The notes below the pieces were generated by a model. The model made no database searches and was not told the origin of the DNA. It was given only the letters and a program-made list of their open reading frames with translations. From an uncultured Cellvibrionales bacterium (GTDB lineage: Bacteria; Pseudomonadota; Gammaproteobacteria; Pseudomonadales; Cellvibrionaceae), in contig CAJWBQ010000001.1 of NCBI GenBank assembly GCA_913020115.1, forward strand, positions 62,001-126,000: a DNA stretch of 64,000 bases. The letters run 5' to 3'. The position numbers and the translations under genes were made by a program. Of this stretch, positions 10,354-19,550 are shown piece after piece. Each line of letters starts with the position of its first letter. Position 1 is the first letter of the stretch.

Positions 10354-11586
10354 TTAAAACAGAACCCGACAGCGAATGGTTCCTTCAATGGCCGACAGTT
10401 GCTGGAGTGCAATCTCACTGTAATCTGCTTCAATATCTATAACTACATAACCCACGGTTTCATTTGTCTCCAAATGCTGCGCGTTGATATTGATGTTGTT
10501 ATCAGAAAATACTTTGTTGATTGCCGACAAAATACCAGGTGAATTTGTGTGAACATGCAAAAGACGGTGCACATTATCGTGAATGGGCAGAGCCACTTCA
10601 GGGAAGTTTACAGAGCTAATGGTTGTGCCATTATCGGAATACTTCACTAGCTTCTCAGCTACCTCAAACCCGATGTTCTCTTGGGCTTCCATGGTGGAGC
10701 CGCCGATATGCGGTGTAAGAATCGCGTTGTCGAAGGCCCGTAAGGGAGACATAAATTCGTCATCGTTGCCTCGTGGCTCCACAGGGAATACATCAATTGC
10801 GGTGCCCGCAAGATGACCTGATTCCATGTTGGCGGCCAGTGCGTCAATATCGACCACTGTGCCTCGAGAAGCATTCAGCAGAATAGAGCCCTTTTTCATC
10901 TGCTCGAATTCTTTTGCGCCAAACATATTTTTGGTGGAGGCTGTTTCTGGCACGTGCAGGCTGACGATATCGGCTTCATTGAGTAAATCTTTCAGAGATC
11001 GTACTTGCGAAGAGTTTCCGAGGGCTAGGCGCGTCACCACGTCGTAGAAGCGCACTTTCATGCCTAGTGCCTCCGCCAATACGCTCACCTGACTGCCAAT
11101 GGAGCCATAGCCAATGATGCCCAGAATTTTACCGCGAATTTCAAAAGAGCCATTGGCCGATTTTAACCAGCCGCCGCGGTGACAGACGGCATTTTTTTCG
11201 GGGATGCCGCGAAGCAATAAAATTGCCTCTGCAATAACCAGCTCTGCGACAGATCGGGTATTGGAATAGGGTGCATTAAAGACGGCAATACCCATTTCTC
11301 GGGCCGCGGCCAAATCCACCTGATTGGTGCCGATACAAAAGCAACCCGCCGCGATTAGCTTTGGCGCGCTTTCTAATACCTTGCGAGTTAGTTGAGTGCG
11401 AGAGCGCAGGCCAACAAAATGGGCGTCTTTAATACGCTCAATCAGTTCTGCCTCTGGCAGCGCCGTTTTCACATAGTCAACGTTGGTGTAGCCTTCCTGA
11501 GCCAGGGTGTCGACTGCCGACTGGTGAACACCTTCTAATAGCAGAAACTTGATTTTTGATTTGTTCAGCGATGTCGTCTTGGCCAT
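10354..11586 (-). CDS. serA: D-3-phosphoglycerate dehydrogenase with ACT domain
   Basis: First committed step of serine synthesis: oxidises 3-phosphoglycerate to 3-phosphohydroxypyruvate. Its 410 residues equal the E. coli enzyme. Motifs: GCFCIGTNQVDL, NTRSVAELVI, Rossmann LGIIGYGSIGSQ (about residue 150), VSLHVPET, NASRGTVVD and catalytic TPHIGGST. The C-terminal ~75 residues (LLHVHTNSPGILSAINKVFSDNNINI...VVIDIEAD) are an ACT domain, where serine binds for feedback inhibition in the family. GAGG precedes the ATG. Confidence 0.97.
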   Translation of the reverse strand: MAKTTSLNKSKIKFLLLEGVHQSAVDTLAQEGYTNVDYVKTALPEAELIERIKDAHFVGLRSRTQLTRKVLESAPKLIAAGCFCIGTNQVDLAAAREMGIAVFNAPYSNTRSVAELVIAEAILLLRGIPEKNAVCHRGGWLKSANGSFEIRGKILGIIGYGSIGSQVSVLAEALGMKVRFYDVVTRLALGNSSQVRSLKDLLNEADIVSLHVPETASTKNMFGAKEFEQMKKGSILLNASRGTVVDIDALAANMESGHLAGTAIDVFPVEPRGNDDEFMSPLRAFDNAILTPHIGGSTMEAQENIGFEVAEKLVKYSDNGTTISSVNFPEVALPIHDNVHRLLHVHTNSPGILSAINKVFSDNNININAQHLETNETVGYVVIDIEADYSEIALQQLSAIEGTIRCRVLF

Positions 11587-12009
11587 AATTACCTCGTTTC
11601 GAGCAGCATTGGCGGCCGCTCAAGCGTTTCAATAGGGGTTAGAAGTGCACCTGTTATACTGGCTCGGCGCTTAAAAAGGGCGCGGCATCATACCACATAA
11701 GGGCTGGGTGCAGGAGCTCAAGCAGGGTGTTCCTCGGTGTTTAGGCGAAATAGGTGGCCGTAAGCACCTGAAAACAGCAGATCCAATCAAGATACCCGAA
11801 AGGCCTCTACTCCTAAGCCGGCTGAATCGGCCAAATCTACACCTGTTGTGCTAAATTTAAGCAATACAAGGTTTAAACGTTTGGCCAATATATTTTCACG
11901 ATAAAAAGAGCGGATTGAGGCTATTCGTGCGTCTTATCCCATCAGAGCATATTGGCGAAGAGAAAAAGTAGCATGAACACTGGGTTTCAACGTGATTGAG
12001 CATCTATAA
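11587..12009. other. Intergenic region between divergent serA and the ECF sigma gene
   Basis: About 420 bp without a convincing gene. It must carry the serA promoter (minus strand) and the sigma-factor promoter (plus strand). A TATAAC that could be a serA -10 lies at 11658-11653, but no good -35 was found. The GTTTAAACGTTT at 11871-11882 is internally symmetric; no function can be assigned. Confidence 0.4.
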
Positions 12010-12591
12010 ATGACGCCTCCCGGGCTGCATTCATTAGCACCCAAGCTGGATTTAAAATCAGCGGATGAGTCGTGGGCCACCAGCTCGCCGGATAAAGACA
12101 GGCATATACGCGCCCTCTATCTCAAGCTTCAGGAAGAACTGGTTCGAGGCGTGATCAAGAAGTTCGATGTGGGCCGCAGTGAAGCTGAAGATGTGGTTCA
12201 AACGGCCTTTACGCGCTATGCCGAGGTCACGAGCGTCATTGAAAACCCTAGGGCTTTTCTCTATCGCTCGTGCTCCAATATTGCTATCGATCAAATTCGC
12301 CGTCGGCAGGTGCAGTTAAGTTATGCCCAGCAAGTCATTGATAGTGAGACCAGTAATACTGAAGAGCTGGGCCCAGAGCGAGAGGTGGAGGGCCGGCAAC
12401 GGCTTGGCATTGTATCGCGAGCACTTTGGGCGATGCCCAGCAAGCGGCGCAAATTATTAATAATGCACCGCTTTGACGGTTTGTCTTACGCGGAAATTGG
12501 CCGGCGGGTGAGCCTCTCTGAGTCGGTGGTTCGAAAACATATTTCAAATGCTTTGGCAGATTGCCAAAAAGCATTGCAAGTACAACGCTAA
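12010..12591 (+). CDS. ECF sigma factor, FecI-like
   Basis: A 193-residue extracytoplasmic-function sigma factor. Sigma region 2 is seen in LYLKLQEELVRGVIKKFDVGRSEAEDVVQTAFTRYAEV...PRAFLYRSCSNIAIDQIRRR. Region 4 is seen in ALWAMPSKRRKLLIMHRFDGLSYAEIGRRVSLSESVVRKHISNAL. Regions 3 and 1 are absent, as expected. It is followed after 19 bp by a FecR-type anti-sigma gene, the FecI/FecR arrangement in which an outer-membrane receptor signals through FecR to release the sigma factor. Likely targets are the nearby TonB receptor genes (inference). Confidence 0.9.
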   Translation: MTPPGLHSLAPKLDLKSADESWATSSPDKDRHIRALYLKLQEELVRGVIKKFDVGRSEAEDVVQTAFTRYAEVTSVIENPRAFLYRSCSNIAIDQIRRRQVQLSYAQQVIDSETSNTEELGPEREVEGRQRLGIVSRALWAMPSKRRKLLIMHRFDGLSYAEIGRRVSLSESVVRKHISNALADCQKALQVQR

Positions 12592-12610
12592 GGCGTCTTT
12601 GGAAATTATT

Positions 12611-13651
12611 ATGCAAGCAGGATTCGCCCCACATACAGAGCAAGTCAACAAAGAGGCCAGAGAATGGCTGATGTTGATGGAATCTGGCGACGCACTCGAG
12701 CATGAGCGAGAGGCATTGGCGGTTTGGTTGGCCGCGAGTGAGAAGCATCGGGACGCTTATCAACAAATTGAGTTGATTTGGTCGGATTTGGGCACTGTGG
12801 CAAATTCACCCCAGGGTGAGGCTTTGCGAGCGGCATCGGTTCCAAGTGCTCTTGAGGGCGCATGGGGCAGCTTGGTGTCGGCTGCGCGGCAGTTTTTTAA
12901 TGAGACGGTATTAGGCGCACTTCCGCAAGCGGCCTTGGCGGTGGCTAGTGTGGCGATTGTGGCTGGGCTGTTTTATGTTTCTCAGCCGGAACCGGCGGCT
13001 TTCGAGCGTTATGCTACGCAGGTAGGTGAGATTAAAACCATTCAACTGGACGACGGCAGTGAGGTAACGCTGGGTGCTAAGTCGGCGTTTAAAATCCGCA
13101 TGAGTGAAGGGGAACGGCGCGCTGAGCTGGAGAGTGGGCAGGCGTTTTTTGTGGTAGCTAAAGATGCTTCTCGACCATTTTTTGTGGACGCTGGTAGCAC
13201 TAGGGTTCGGGTGGTGGGTACTCAGTTTGATGTGCGGCGAAATCAAGGTCGAACTCGTGTGGCGGTGTTGGAAGGGGTGGTTAATGTTTCTTCGTCGGTA
13301 GTGGGCGCTTCAGGCGCTGCTGATCCGCTTGTGCTTAGGGCGGGGCAGCAGGCGATTAAACCGAGTGATGAGGTTTTGCGCAGGCTGGATGATGTTTCGA
13401 CGACTGAGCTGGGGGCTTGGCGTGAAGGGCGCTTGGTGTATCGTAATGTGGATCTGATTGATGTTATTGCGGATGCTAATCGCTATTTTAAGGGGAGTAT
13501 TTCTTTGCAAGCTACTGAGTTGGCTACTCTGAAGGTAACTGTGGCGCTGAGGGTGGACCAGGTGGGGTTTTTGCCGGATATGCTGGCGGAAACTTTGCCT
13601 ATTGCTGTGGAACGGCAGTTTGGGCAGCGGGTTGTTATTTCTGGGTTGTAG
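12611..13651 (+). CDS. FecR-family anti-sigma/signal relay protein
   Basis: A 346-residue inner-membrane protein. The N-terminal ~85 residues are the cytoplasmic FecR domain (EAREWLMLMESGDALEHEREALAVWLAASEKHRDAYQQIELIW). One membrane helix follows (ALPQAALAVASVAIVAGLFYV). The periplasmic FecR domain then shows GEIKTIQLDDGSEVTLGAKSAFKI, ELESGQAFFVVAKDASRPFFVDAG and VRVVGTQFDVRR. The ATG at 12611 is chosen because it begins just before the conserved domain; an upstream frame-open ATG at 12548 would overlap the sigma gene. A tandem repeat and a fold-back element follow before the receptor gene. Confidence 0.9.
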   Translation: MQAGFAPHTEQVNKEAREWLMLMESGDALEHEREALAVWLAASEKHRDAYQQIELIWSDLGTVANSPQGEALRAASVPSALEGAWGSLVSAARQFFNETVLGALPQAALAVASVAIVAGLFYVSQPEPAAFERYATQVGEIKTIQLDDGSEVTLGAKSAFKIRMSEGERRAELESGQAFFVVAKDASRPFFVDAGSTRVRVVGTQFDVRRNQGRTRVAVLEGVVNVSSSVVGASGAADPLVLRAGQQAIKPSDEVLRRLDDVSTTELGAWREGRLVYRNVDLIDVIADANRYFKGSISLQATELATLKVTVALRVDQVGFLPDMLAETLPIAVERQFGQRVVISGL

Positions 13652-13680
13652 TGGGGGGGATTTTTGGGCAGTGTTTGCGC

Positions 13681-13720
13681 TGTACTGGGCTGTACTGGGC
13701 TGTGCTGGGCTGTGCTGGGG
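13681..13720. repeat. 10-bp tandem repeat, four units
   Basis: Four head-to-tail copies of TGTRCTGGGC (the last ends in G), just after the fecR-like stop and touching fold-back copy 2. Function unknown; such arrays can vary in unit number. Confidence 0.9.
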
Positions 13721-13724
13721 CGCC

Positions 13725-13989
13725 GGCATAGAAGGGCAGACAAGCCCGAGGCCGGTCGCAAGTTTTTAAAGCCACTTGGCACAGTCGCAACTCGACCATT
13801 TTTTTGCTGCGCAAAAAAACCGATGTCAACACGCTTCGCGTGCCTCCACCCTTCGGGTAACCTACGGCTATCGGAAATTGCATGCGCAATTTTTGGGACT
13901 CAAACAAGGCTCCTTCTAAAGACGCCAAGCAACTTTAAAAACTTAATACGCTCCCTGAATGGCCTCGGACTTGCCTGCCCTTCTATACC
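13725..13989 (-). repeat. Dispersed fold-back element, copy 2 (full length)
   Basis: 265 nt. The outer stem pairs 13725-13753 with 13961-13989 (29 bp, three mispairs). The second stem has 21 bp with three mispairs. All six mispairs become G.T/U wobbles on the minus strand. Between them are a T7GC/GCA7 hairpin (13799-13819), a CCGAT/ATCGG helix enclosing CACGC-TTC-GCGTG and ACCC-TTC-GGGT hairpins, and AAATTGC/GCAATTT (13875-13892). The hairpin arms differ from those of copy 3, yet pair equally well. It fills most of the gene-free 13652-14297 stretch. ORFs through it are not considered genes. Confidence 0.85.
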
Positions 13990-14040
13990 TCAATTCATTT
14001 CACATTTCTGACGTCAGAATTCCCATTTACCAATATAAAA

Positions 14041-14068
14041 TCCAAATCCAAATCCAAACCCAAACCCC
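14041..14068. repeat. Short TCCAAA tandem tract
   Basis: Three TCCAAA units followed by CCCAAACCCC. The minus strand reads as short G-runs separated by TTT, a pattern that could form a weak G-quadruplex. It lies between fold-back copy 2 and the receptor promoter region. Confidence 0.7.
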
Positions 14069-14202
14069 GGTCCCAATTCGATTCTCGTCCCTATCTCTCT
14101 GTTATATTTTTGGGGCTTTCGTTAGGTAAGCAACTTACGTTTTAAGCGATTGATATTTTTTTGAAAATAAAAAGAACGGATTCGTTGTATGTCTGCGTCA
14201 TA

Positions 14203-14218
14203 TTGCAAGCGCTTAAAT
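14203..14218. promoter_or_regulatory. Candidate LacI-family operator
   Basis: TTGCAAGCGCTTAAAT contains the perfect palindrome AAGCGCTT and resembles the TTGNAANCGNTT pattern bound by LacI-type sugar repressors. It is 80 bp upstream of the receptor start, where a repressor would act. No LacI-type gene lies in the window, so the assignment is inferred from the motif alone. Confidence 0.5.
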
Positions 14219-14297
14219 TGGATATGCGGTTTTGGTGATTTTGGCGCTAGGAGATGAAAATAATATCGTTTATAAAATTCGACGAGAGAGAGTTGCG

Positions 14298-17093
14298 ATG
14301 TATAAGAAAAGTTTGTTGTCTAGTGCGATTTTTGCGGTTACGGCATCTGTAGCGGCTGTGCACGGTGCGTCTGCACAAACAGCGGCCGATAAGGCCTATG
14401 CTGAAACTTTGGAAGAGGTGGTGGTTCAGGGGATTCGCGGAAGTCTTCAGCGGTCTATGGATGTGAAGCGGGATGGCTCTGGTGTGGTAGATGCTATTTC
14501 TTCGGAAGATATTGGTAAGTTCCCGGATCAAAATGTGGCGGAATCTCTGCAGCGAATTACGGGTGTGTCTATTGACCGTTCGGGCGGCGAAGGCCAGTTG
14601 ATTACGGTGCGTGGTTTTGGCCCTCAGTTCAATACTGTGTTGGTGAACGGCCGCCAGGTTGCGTCTGAAAACCAAACCCGTGCGTTTAGTTTCGATACTC
14701 TGGCCTCTGAGATGGTGAGCAGTATTAATGTTCATAAGACTTCTTCGGCTACTACGCAGTCGGGTGGCATTGGTTCTACTGTTAATGTTACGACGGCGAG
14801 ACCTTTTGATCTGCACGGGTTTAAGGCTGTGGGCAGTGTGAAGGGTTTGTATGATGAGAACAGTGAGGAATCTTCTCCTGAGGTTTCTATGTTGGTGAGC
14901 AATACTTTCTCGGAGGATTCTGTAGGTGTATTGTTGGCGGTTTCTCATAAGGCTAGTGATACTCGCCTGAATCAAGCGCAAACTGATGGCTGGTTGGAAA
15001 ATGTTGGTATTCCGGATGCGCAGTTGAACGGCGGTGCGGGTCATAACGGCAATGTATTTTCTGCGCGTAATTATGATACTAAGGTAACTTTTGAAGAGCG
15101 TACGCGAACTAATGCTAATTTGGTTTTACAGTTTGCGCCGACTGATGAGTTGACTCTAACGGTTGACGCTTTGTATTCTGATTTTGATATTGAGACGGAT
15201 GCTACGTCCTATGGACACTGGTTTACGGGTCCTAATGTTGAAAATGCGATTACTGACAGCAATGGTACTGTAATTGATATGTACCAAGAAGAAGGTTTGG
15301 CAACGGATTTTCACGCTAAGAAGTTTGATCGTTTGACGGAGACTACGTCGTTTGGCTTTAATGCCGATTGGCAGGTTAACGATTCTTTGAACCTGCAGTT
15401 TGACGCCAATATTTCTTCGGCGGAGCGCGAAGCAAATAATGGGGGTGGCGATCAGCTGTCTCTTATTGGTTACGCCAACCGTGTGCGCTTTCAGGTGGAC
15501 GGTGCTGTGCTGCCTTGGGCGAGCGGTTTTGAAAGTGCAGCGAATGGAATTGAAGATGGCGAAGGTGTTGTTCGTCCAGTATCAGATTATCTAGACCCCG
15601 CGAATGGTCGTGCTCATGTTATGTTGCGTCGTGGTTGGGCTGTTGAAGACGATGTAGATCAGTTCAAGTTTGATGGTGTTTGGGATGAAGGTTCTGATGC
15701 CGGTATTGTCTCGGCAAAGTTTGGCGCAATGTTTTCTAATGAAACTAAGAACATGGAGCGTTGGGACAATGAAGGTGTAGGTATCCACTGTGTCTATTGT
15801 GGTTATCCAAATTCTCCTGATATTCCTGATGAGTTCTTGTCCATTTTTGATGCTGGCGGCGATTTCCTAAGCGAAGTGAGTGGCAGTGGCCGCACACCTA
15901 CGGTTTGGTTACGTCACGATGGAGAACAGCAGTTTTCCTTCTTAGAGGGCACCAGCGGCGCTAATTTTGATGCGGTACGTCGCGATAATTCTTACGAAGT
16001 TGAAGAGGAAACTTTCTCTGTTTACTTGGAAATGGATTTTGCCGGCGAAATTGCAGGTATGTCTCTGAGCTCTACTGCGGGCGTTCGCTACGAGAGCACT
16101 GAGGTGACGGTTGTGGGAACGGAGGCACCCATTGAGTTGCTGACGATTCTCGATCAGACAGAGATGGTGTCTTCTTTTGGTGGCGCCTCAGCAATCAGTG
16201 CCGACGAAGACTACAATTATTTATTGCCTAATATGAGCGTTAAGCTGGATGTGACGGAGGAGATAATTGCACGCTTTGCGGCGTCTCGTACTCTAACTCG
16301 TCCGACGCTGTCTAGTATGGCTCCGGTCACTGTAATTGGTACAACGCGACAAGGTGGTAATTTAACGGCTACTTCTGGCAACCCAGGTTTGAAGCCATTT
16401 TTGTCTGACAACGTAGATCTTTCTCTTGAATGGTATTACGACGACGCCAGTTATGTTTCGTTGGGCTACTTCCAGAAAAACGTGACTAACTTCATTGTAA
16501 ACGGTACTGCCGATCAAACTTTTGTTACCAGTGATGGAAGTTTGTTAACTGATCCTTCTACGGGTGACGATGTCAATGCACCTGATGCTAACGACGGCGT
16601 TGCGGTTTTCACAACCACTTTGCCTAATAATGGCGATGATGCTGAAGTGACGGGTATCGAATTTGCGGCGCAGCATACCTTTGCAGAAACAGGCTTTGGC
16701 TTGATCTTTAACGCGACTTTAGTGGACAGCGATTCTGAGCTGGATGCGGCTGATATTAGCCAAAAATTTGCGGTAACGGGTTTGAGCGATTCTATGAACT
16801 TGGTTGGTTTTTATGAAAAAGGCCCCTTCCAAATTCGTTTGGCGTATAACTACCGTGATGAATTCCTACAGTCACTGACACAAAGTAACGGTGATGGCGT
16901 TACGTTTGTTGACGACTATGAGCAGTGGGATATGAGCGGCAGTTTCGATATCAGCGAAAATGTAACGGCGTTCTTCGAGGTGACTAACATCACAGAAGAA
17001 GTGGTGACTAAGCACGGTCGTTTTAGTAATCACTTCTTGTTGGCGGAAGATGCCGGGCGACGTTTTGCTCTTGGGCTTAGTGCGAGCTTCTAA
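14298..17093 (+). CDS. TonB-dependent receptor, Xanthomonas/Caulobacter carbohydrate type
   Basis: A 931-residue outer-membrane barrel for energy-driven uptake. The signal peptide MYKKSLLSSAIFAVTASVAAVHGASAQ is followed by a TonB-box-like ETLEEVVVQG and the plug (DVKRDGSGVVDAISSEDIGKFPDQNVAESLQRITGVSIDR), which is the signature of the large receptors found in sugar-utilisation loci. The protein ends in an aromatic-rich strand (RRFALGLSASF). It has no STN domain. The ATG at 14298 is preferred to an upstream TTG at 14232 because the signal peptide starts there and GAGAGAG precedes it. The following halogenase-like, SapC and sugar-porter genes point to a carbohydrate ligand, still unidentified. 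Confidence 0.93.
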   Translation: MYKKSLLSSAIFAVTASVAAVHGASAQTAADKAYAETLEEVVVQGIRGSLQRSMDVKRDGSGVVDAISSEDIGKFPDQNVAESLQRITGVSIDRSGGEGQLITVRGFGPQFNTVLVNGRQVASENQTRAFSFDTLASEMVSSINVHKTSSATTQSGGIGSTVNVTTARPFDLHGFKAVGSVKGLYDENSEESSPEVSMLVSNTFSEDSVGVLLAVSHKASDTRLNQAQTDGWLENVGIPDAQLNGGAGHNGNVFSARNYDTKVTFEERTRTNANLVLQFAPTDELTLTVDALYSDFDIETDATSYGHWFTGPNVENAITDSNGTVIDMYQEEGLATDFHAKKFDRLTETTSFGFNADWQVNDSLNLQFDANISSAEREANNGGGDQLSLIGYANRVRFQVDGAVLPWASGFESAANGIEDGEGVVRPVSDYLDPANGRAHVMLRRGWAVEDDVDQFKFDGVWDEGSDAGIVSAKFGAMFSNETKNMERWDNEGVGIHCVYCGYPNSPDIPDEFLSIFDAGGDFLSEVSGSGRTPTVWLRHDGEQQFSFLEGTSGANFDAVRRDNSYEVEEETFSVYLEMDFAGEIAGMSLSSTAGVRYESTEVTVVGTEAPIELLTILDQTEMVSSFGGASAISADEDYNYLLPNMSVKLDVTEEIIARFAASRTLTRPTLSSMAPVTVIGTTRQGGNLTATSGNPGLKPFLSDNVDLSLEWYYDDASYVSLGYFQKNVTNFIVNGTADQTFVTSDGSLLTDPSTGDDVNAPDANDGVAVFTTTLPNNGDDAEVTGIEFAAQHTFAETGFGLIFNATLVDSDSELDAADISQKFAVTGLSDSMNLVGFYEKGPFQIRLAYNYRDEFLQSLTQSNGDGVTFVDDYEQWDMSGSFDISENVTAFFEVTNITEEVVTKHGRFSNHFLLAEDAGRRFALGLSASF

Positions 17094-17124
17094 TGGCGAT
17101 TAATTTACCTTAGCCTCCTCTATT

Positions 17125-17155
17125 GGGCTACCTCGTATGAGGTGGCCCCTTTTTG
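17125..17155 (+). terminator. Intrinsic terminator after the receptor gene
   Basis: A 10-bp stem (17125-17134 with 17139-17148, one G.T pair) with a GTAT loop, followed by CTTTTTGG. It probably lets only part of the transcripts continue into the halogenase-like gene 36 bp further on. Confidence 0.8.
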
Positions 17156-17190
17156 GTTTTGGTGAGTGAATAATTTTATAAGGTGACGAT

Positions 17191-18747
17191 ATGGAAAAGC
17201 CTGTTAGGTCGATTGTTATTGTAGGTGGCGGTACGGCCGGTTGGATTACGGCCGGACGAATAGCGGCTGAGCATCAGCATGATTCGGCGCAAGCGGTGCA
17301 GGTCACTTTGGTGGAATCTCCTACTATAGGTATTATTGGCGTGGGTGAAGGTACTTGGCCAACCATGCGTAATACTTTGATGAAACTAGGGGTTTCAGAA
17401 ACCGATTTTTTTCGGGAATGCAACGCCAGCTTTAAGCAGGGTGCGAAGTTTGCGAAGTGGGTAAATGGCGCTGACGATGATTTTTACTATCATCCATTGA
17501 TGTTGCCGCAAGGTTTTCAAAAAGGGGATTTGTCATCCGCCTGGCAGCGAGAGGGGAGCGCGCAATCTTTTTCTGAGGCTGTGTGTTATCAGGAAGCAGT
17601 GTGCGAGCACGGCCTCTCACCTAAATTGATTACCACGCCAGAATTCGCCTCTTTAGCGAATTATGCTTATCATTTAGACGCAGGAAAATTTGCCGCTTTT
17701 CTCCAGAAGCACTGCACAACAAAACTTGGCGTGAAGCATGTTTTAGCGGATGTTACCAGAGTAGTGGCAGCGGAGAGCGGTGATATCGCCGCGGTGGAAG
17801 TTGAGCGGGCTGAATCTAATGGTTCAGATCAGATCGCAGGGGACTTATTTGTCGATTGCACGGGCTTTTCTTCTCTTTTACTCGGTAAGCATTTCGAGGT
17901 GCCTTTTGTTGACCGCAGTGATGTTTTATTTATTGATCGCGCGATCGCTGTACAAGTACCTTACGCCGATGATGACAGCCCCATTGCATCTCATACAATT
18001 TCAACCGGCCAAGAGGCCGGCTGGATCTGGGACATTGGTCTGAGCAATCGCCGGGGGGTCGGATACGTTTATTCCAGCCGTCATACTACTGAGACTGAAG
18101 CTGAATCCACTCTACGCAACTATGTGGGTGATGAATTTTCAGAGTTGAGTCCAAGAAAAATTCCGATCACTTCAGGGCATCGAGAGCTATTTTGGAAAAA
18201 TAACTGCGTGGCCGTTGGCTTGTCTGCTGGGTTTTTGGAACCTCTGGAAGCTTCGGCACTGGTGCTTGTAGAGCTTTCCGCTGAAATGATTGCGGAGCAA
18301 TTGCCTGCTTGTCGCTCGGTAATGGACATCACCGCAAAGCGATTTAATGAAACATTTTTATATCGTTGGGACCGAATTGTTGATTTTCTCAAGTTGCACT
18401 ATATTCTCAGTGAGCGCGAGGAACCTTTTTGGGTCGATAACCGAAAGCCTGAGTCTATTCCAGACAGCTTGCAGGCACTGATGTCACTGTGGAAATTTCG
18501 TGCTCCCGGCGATCACGATTTCACGAGTAATAACGAAGTGTTTCCGGCGGCAAGTTATCAATATGTGCTCTACGGAATGGGTTTTAAGACCAACATGAAT
18601 TGGCGCTCTGCGAGTGATGCTGAACGTATGTTTGCCCAGGAACAATTTGCTCTGAATGAACGAGCAGTACGCCAGGCTTTAGATACACTGCCCAGTAATC
18701 GTGAGCTTATAAGCAAGATAAAACAATACGGATTTGCAGCGATTTAA
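17191..18747 (+). CDS. Tryptophan-halogenase-like flavoprotein
   Basis: 518 residues of the PrnA-type flavin-dependent halogenase fold. It shows the FAD-binding VIVGGGTAGWITAGRIA, GVGEGTWPTMRNTL, a lysine-bearing NASFKQGAKFAKW that may correspond to the catalytic lysine, GWIWDIG (counterpart of the W-x-W-x-I-P motif, with G for P) and GFLEPLEASALVLVE. Relatives in TonB-receptor sugar loci of Alteromonadales, Xanthomonas and Caulobacter accompany SapC proteins; their reaction is unknown, so true halogenation is doubtful. It needs reduced flavin, and no reductase is adjacent. AAGGTG precedes the ATG. It starts the halogenase-SapC-DUF6445-MFS series. Confidence 0.88.
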   Translation: MEKPVRSIVIVGGGTAGWITAGRIAAEHQHDSAQAVQVTLVESPTIGIIGVGEGTWPTMRNTLMKLGVSETDFFRECNASFKQGAKFAKWVNGADDDFYYHPLMLPQGFQKGDLSSAWQREGSAQSFSEAVCYQEAVCEHGLSPKLITTPEFASLANYAYHLDAGKFAAFLQKHCTTKLGVKHVLADVTRVVAAESGDIAAVEVERAESNGSDQIAGDLFVDCTGFSSLLLGKHFEVPFVDRSDVLFIDRAIAVQVPYADDDSPIASHTISTGQEAGWIWDIGLSNRRGVGYVYSSRHTTETEAESTLRNYVGDEFSELSPRKIPITSGHRELFWKNNCVAVGLSAGFLEPLEASALVLVELSAEMIAEQLPACRSVMDITAKRFNETFLYRWDRIVDFLKLHYILSEREEPFWVDNRKPESIPDSLQALMSLWKFRAPGDHDFTSNNEVFPAASYQYVLYGMGFKTNMNWRSASDAERMFAQEQFALNERAVRQALDTLPSNRELISKIKQYGFAAI

Positions 18748-18800
18748 TATTCATCAGAGATTTGATGAAACAATAATATTCACGATACAGAGACACAAAG

Positions 18801-19550
18801 ATGGCAAAGCTAGTATCGCTCCACAACAGTATTCATCAAGAATTAAGAATCTCACCTGAAAAGGCTGAGTATCACGGCGCAGAGCTCAACATGGTCCCGG
18901 TAATGTTGAGTGAATTCTTGAAGCTGGCCGTACAGTTTCCTATTGCACTGACCAAAAATAAGGAAACAGGCAAATTTGCCTGTGTCGCTATGTTAGGTTT
19001 CGCAGAGAAAGAAAATCTATTTTGGCAGCACTCGAAGCTAGATACCCTGTATACGCCTCTACATATTTTCAGGCAGCCATTTTTTCTCGGGCGCAATGAT
19101 GCTGAGGGCCATTCAGTCACCGATTCGGATCAGCAGTATGTGGTATGTTTTGATGCTGAAAGTAATAGTGTTGTCAGCGAAGGGGGAGAATTATTGTTCA
19201 CCAGTGCGGGTGAGGAAACCCCTTATTTACAGAAAATGAAAGCCGTATTGGCTGAACTGCTCGACGGAGAGACTCGCACTCATACCTTTGTTGAGACATT
19301 GTTAGAGTTGGGTTTATTAACGTCGATGCAGCTCGACATTACTTTTGCTAACGGCGAGTCGCAGCGTGTGAATGGTATGTATACCATTGATGAAAAAAAG
19401 TTGAATGCATTGTCGGGCGACACTGTGGTGAGGCTTCATAACGAGGGTTATCTCGCCCATATTTACGCCATGGTAACCTCCACCGGGCAGATATATTCTC
19501 TGATCCAAAAGAAAAATGCACGTCTGTCGGCGGCTGCCCTGAATGTTTGA
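18801..19550 (+). CDS. SapC family protein
   Basis: 249 residues resembling SapC proteins: HQELRISPEKAEYHGAELNMVPVMLSEFLKLAVQFPIALTKNKETGKF and IFRQPFFLGRNDAEG near the N-terminus, and a charged C-terminal half. SapC was first described beside an S-layer export gene, but in TonB-receptor loci its role is unknown. No signal peptide or membrane helix is visible. It overlaps the next gene by 8 bp, so the two are translated together. Confidence 0.85.
   Translation: MAKLVSLHNSIHQELRISPEKAEYHGAELNMVPVMLSEFLKLAVQFPIALTKNKETGKFACVAMLGFAEKENLFWQHSKLDTLYTPLHIFRQPFFLGRNDAEGHSVTDSDQQYVVCFDAESNSVVSEGGELLFTSAGEETPYLQKMKAVLAELLDGETRTHTFVETLLELGLLTSMQLDITFANGESQRVNGMYTIDEKKLNALSGDTVVRLHNEGYLAHIYAMVTSTGQIYSLIQKKNARLSAAALNV

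Noticed and set aside
13681..13720. CRISPR-like array
   Set aside because: The units are 10-bp head-to-tail repeats without spacers and no cas genes are present.
13664..14011. 115-residue open frame through fold-back copy 2
   Set aside because: It follows the repeat structure, and similar open frames arise in the other copies. It has no ribosome-binding site of note and the pairing, not the codons, is conserved.
14232..14297. Upstream TTG start for the first TonB receptor
   Set aside because: It would put 22 polar residues before the signal peptide and lacks a ribosome-binding site.
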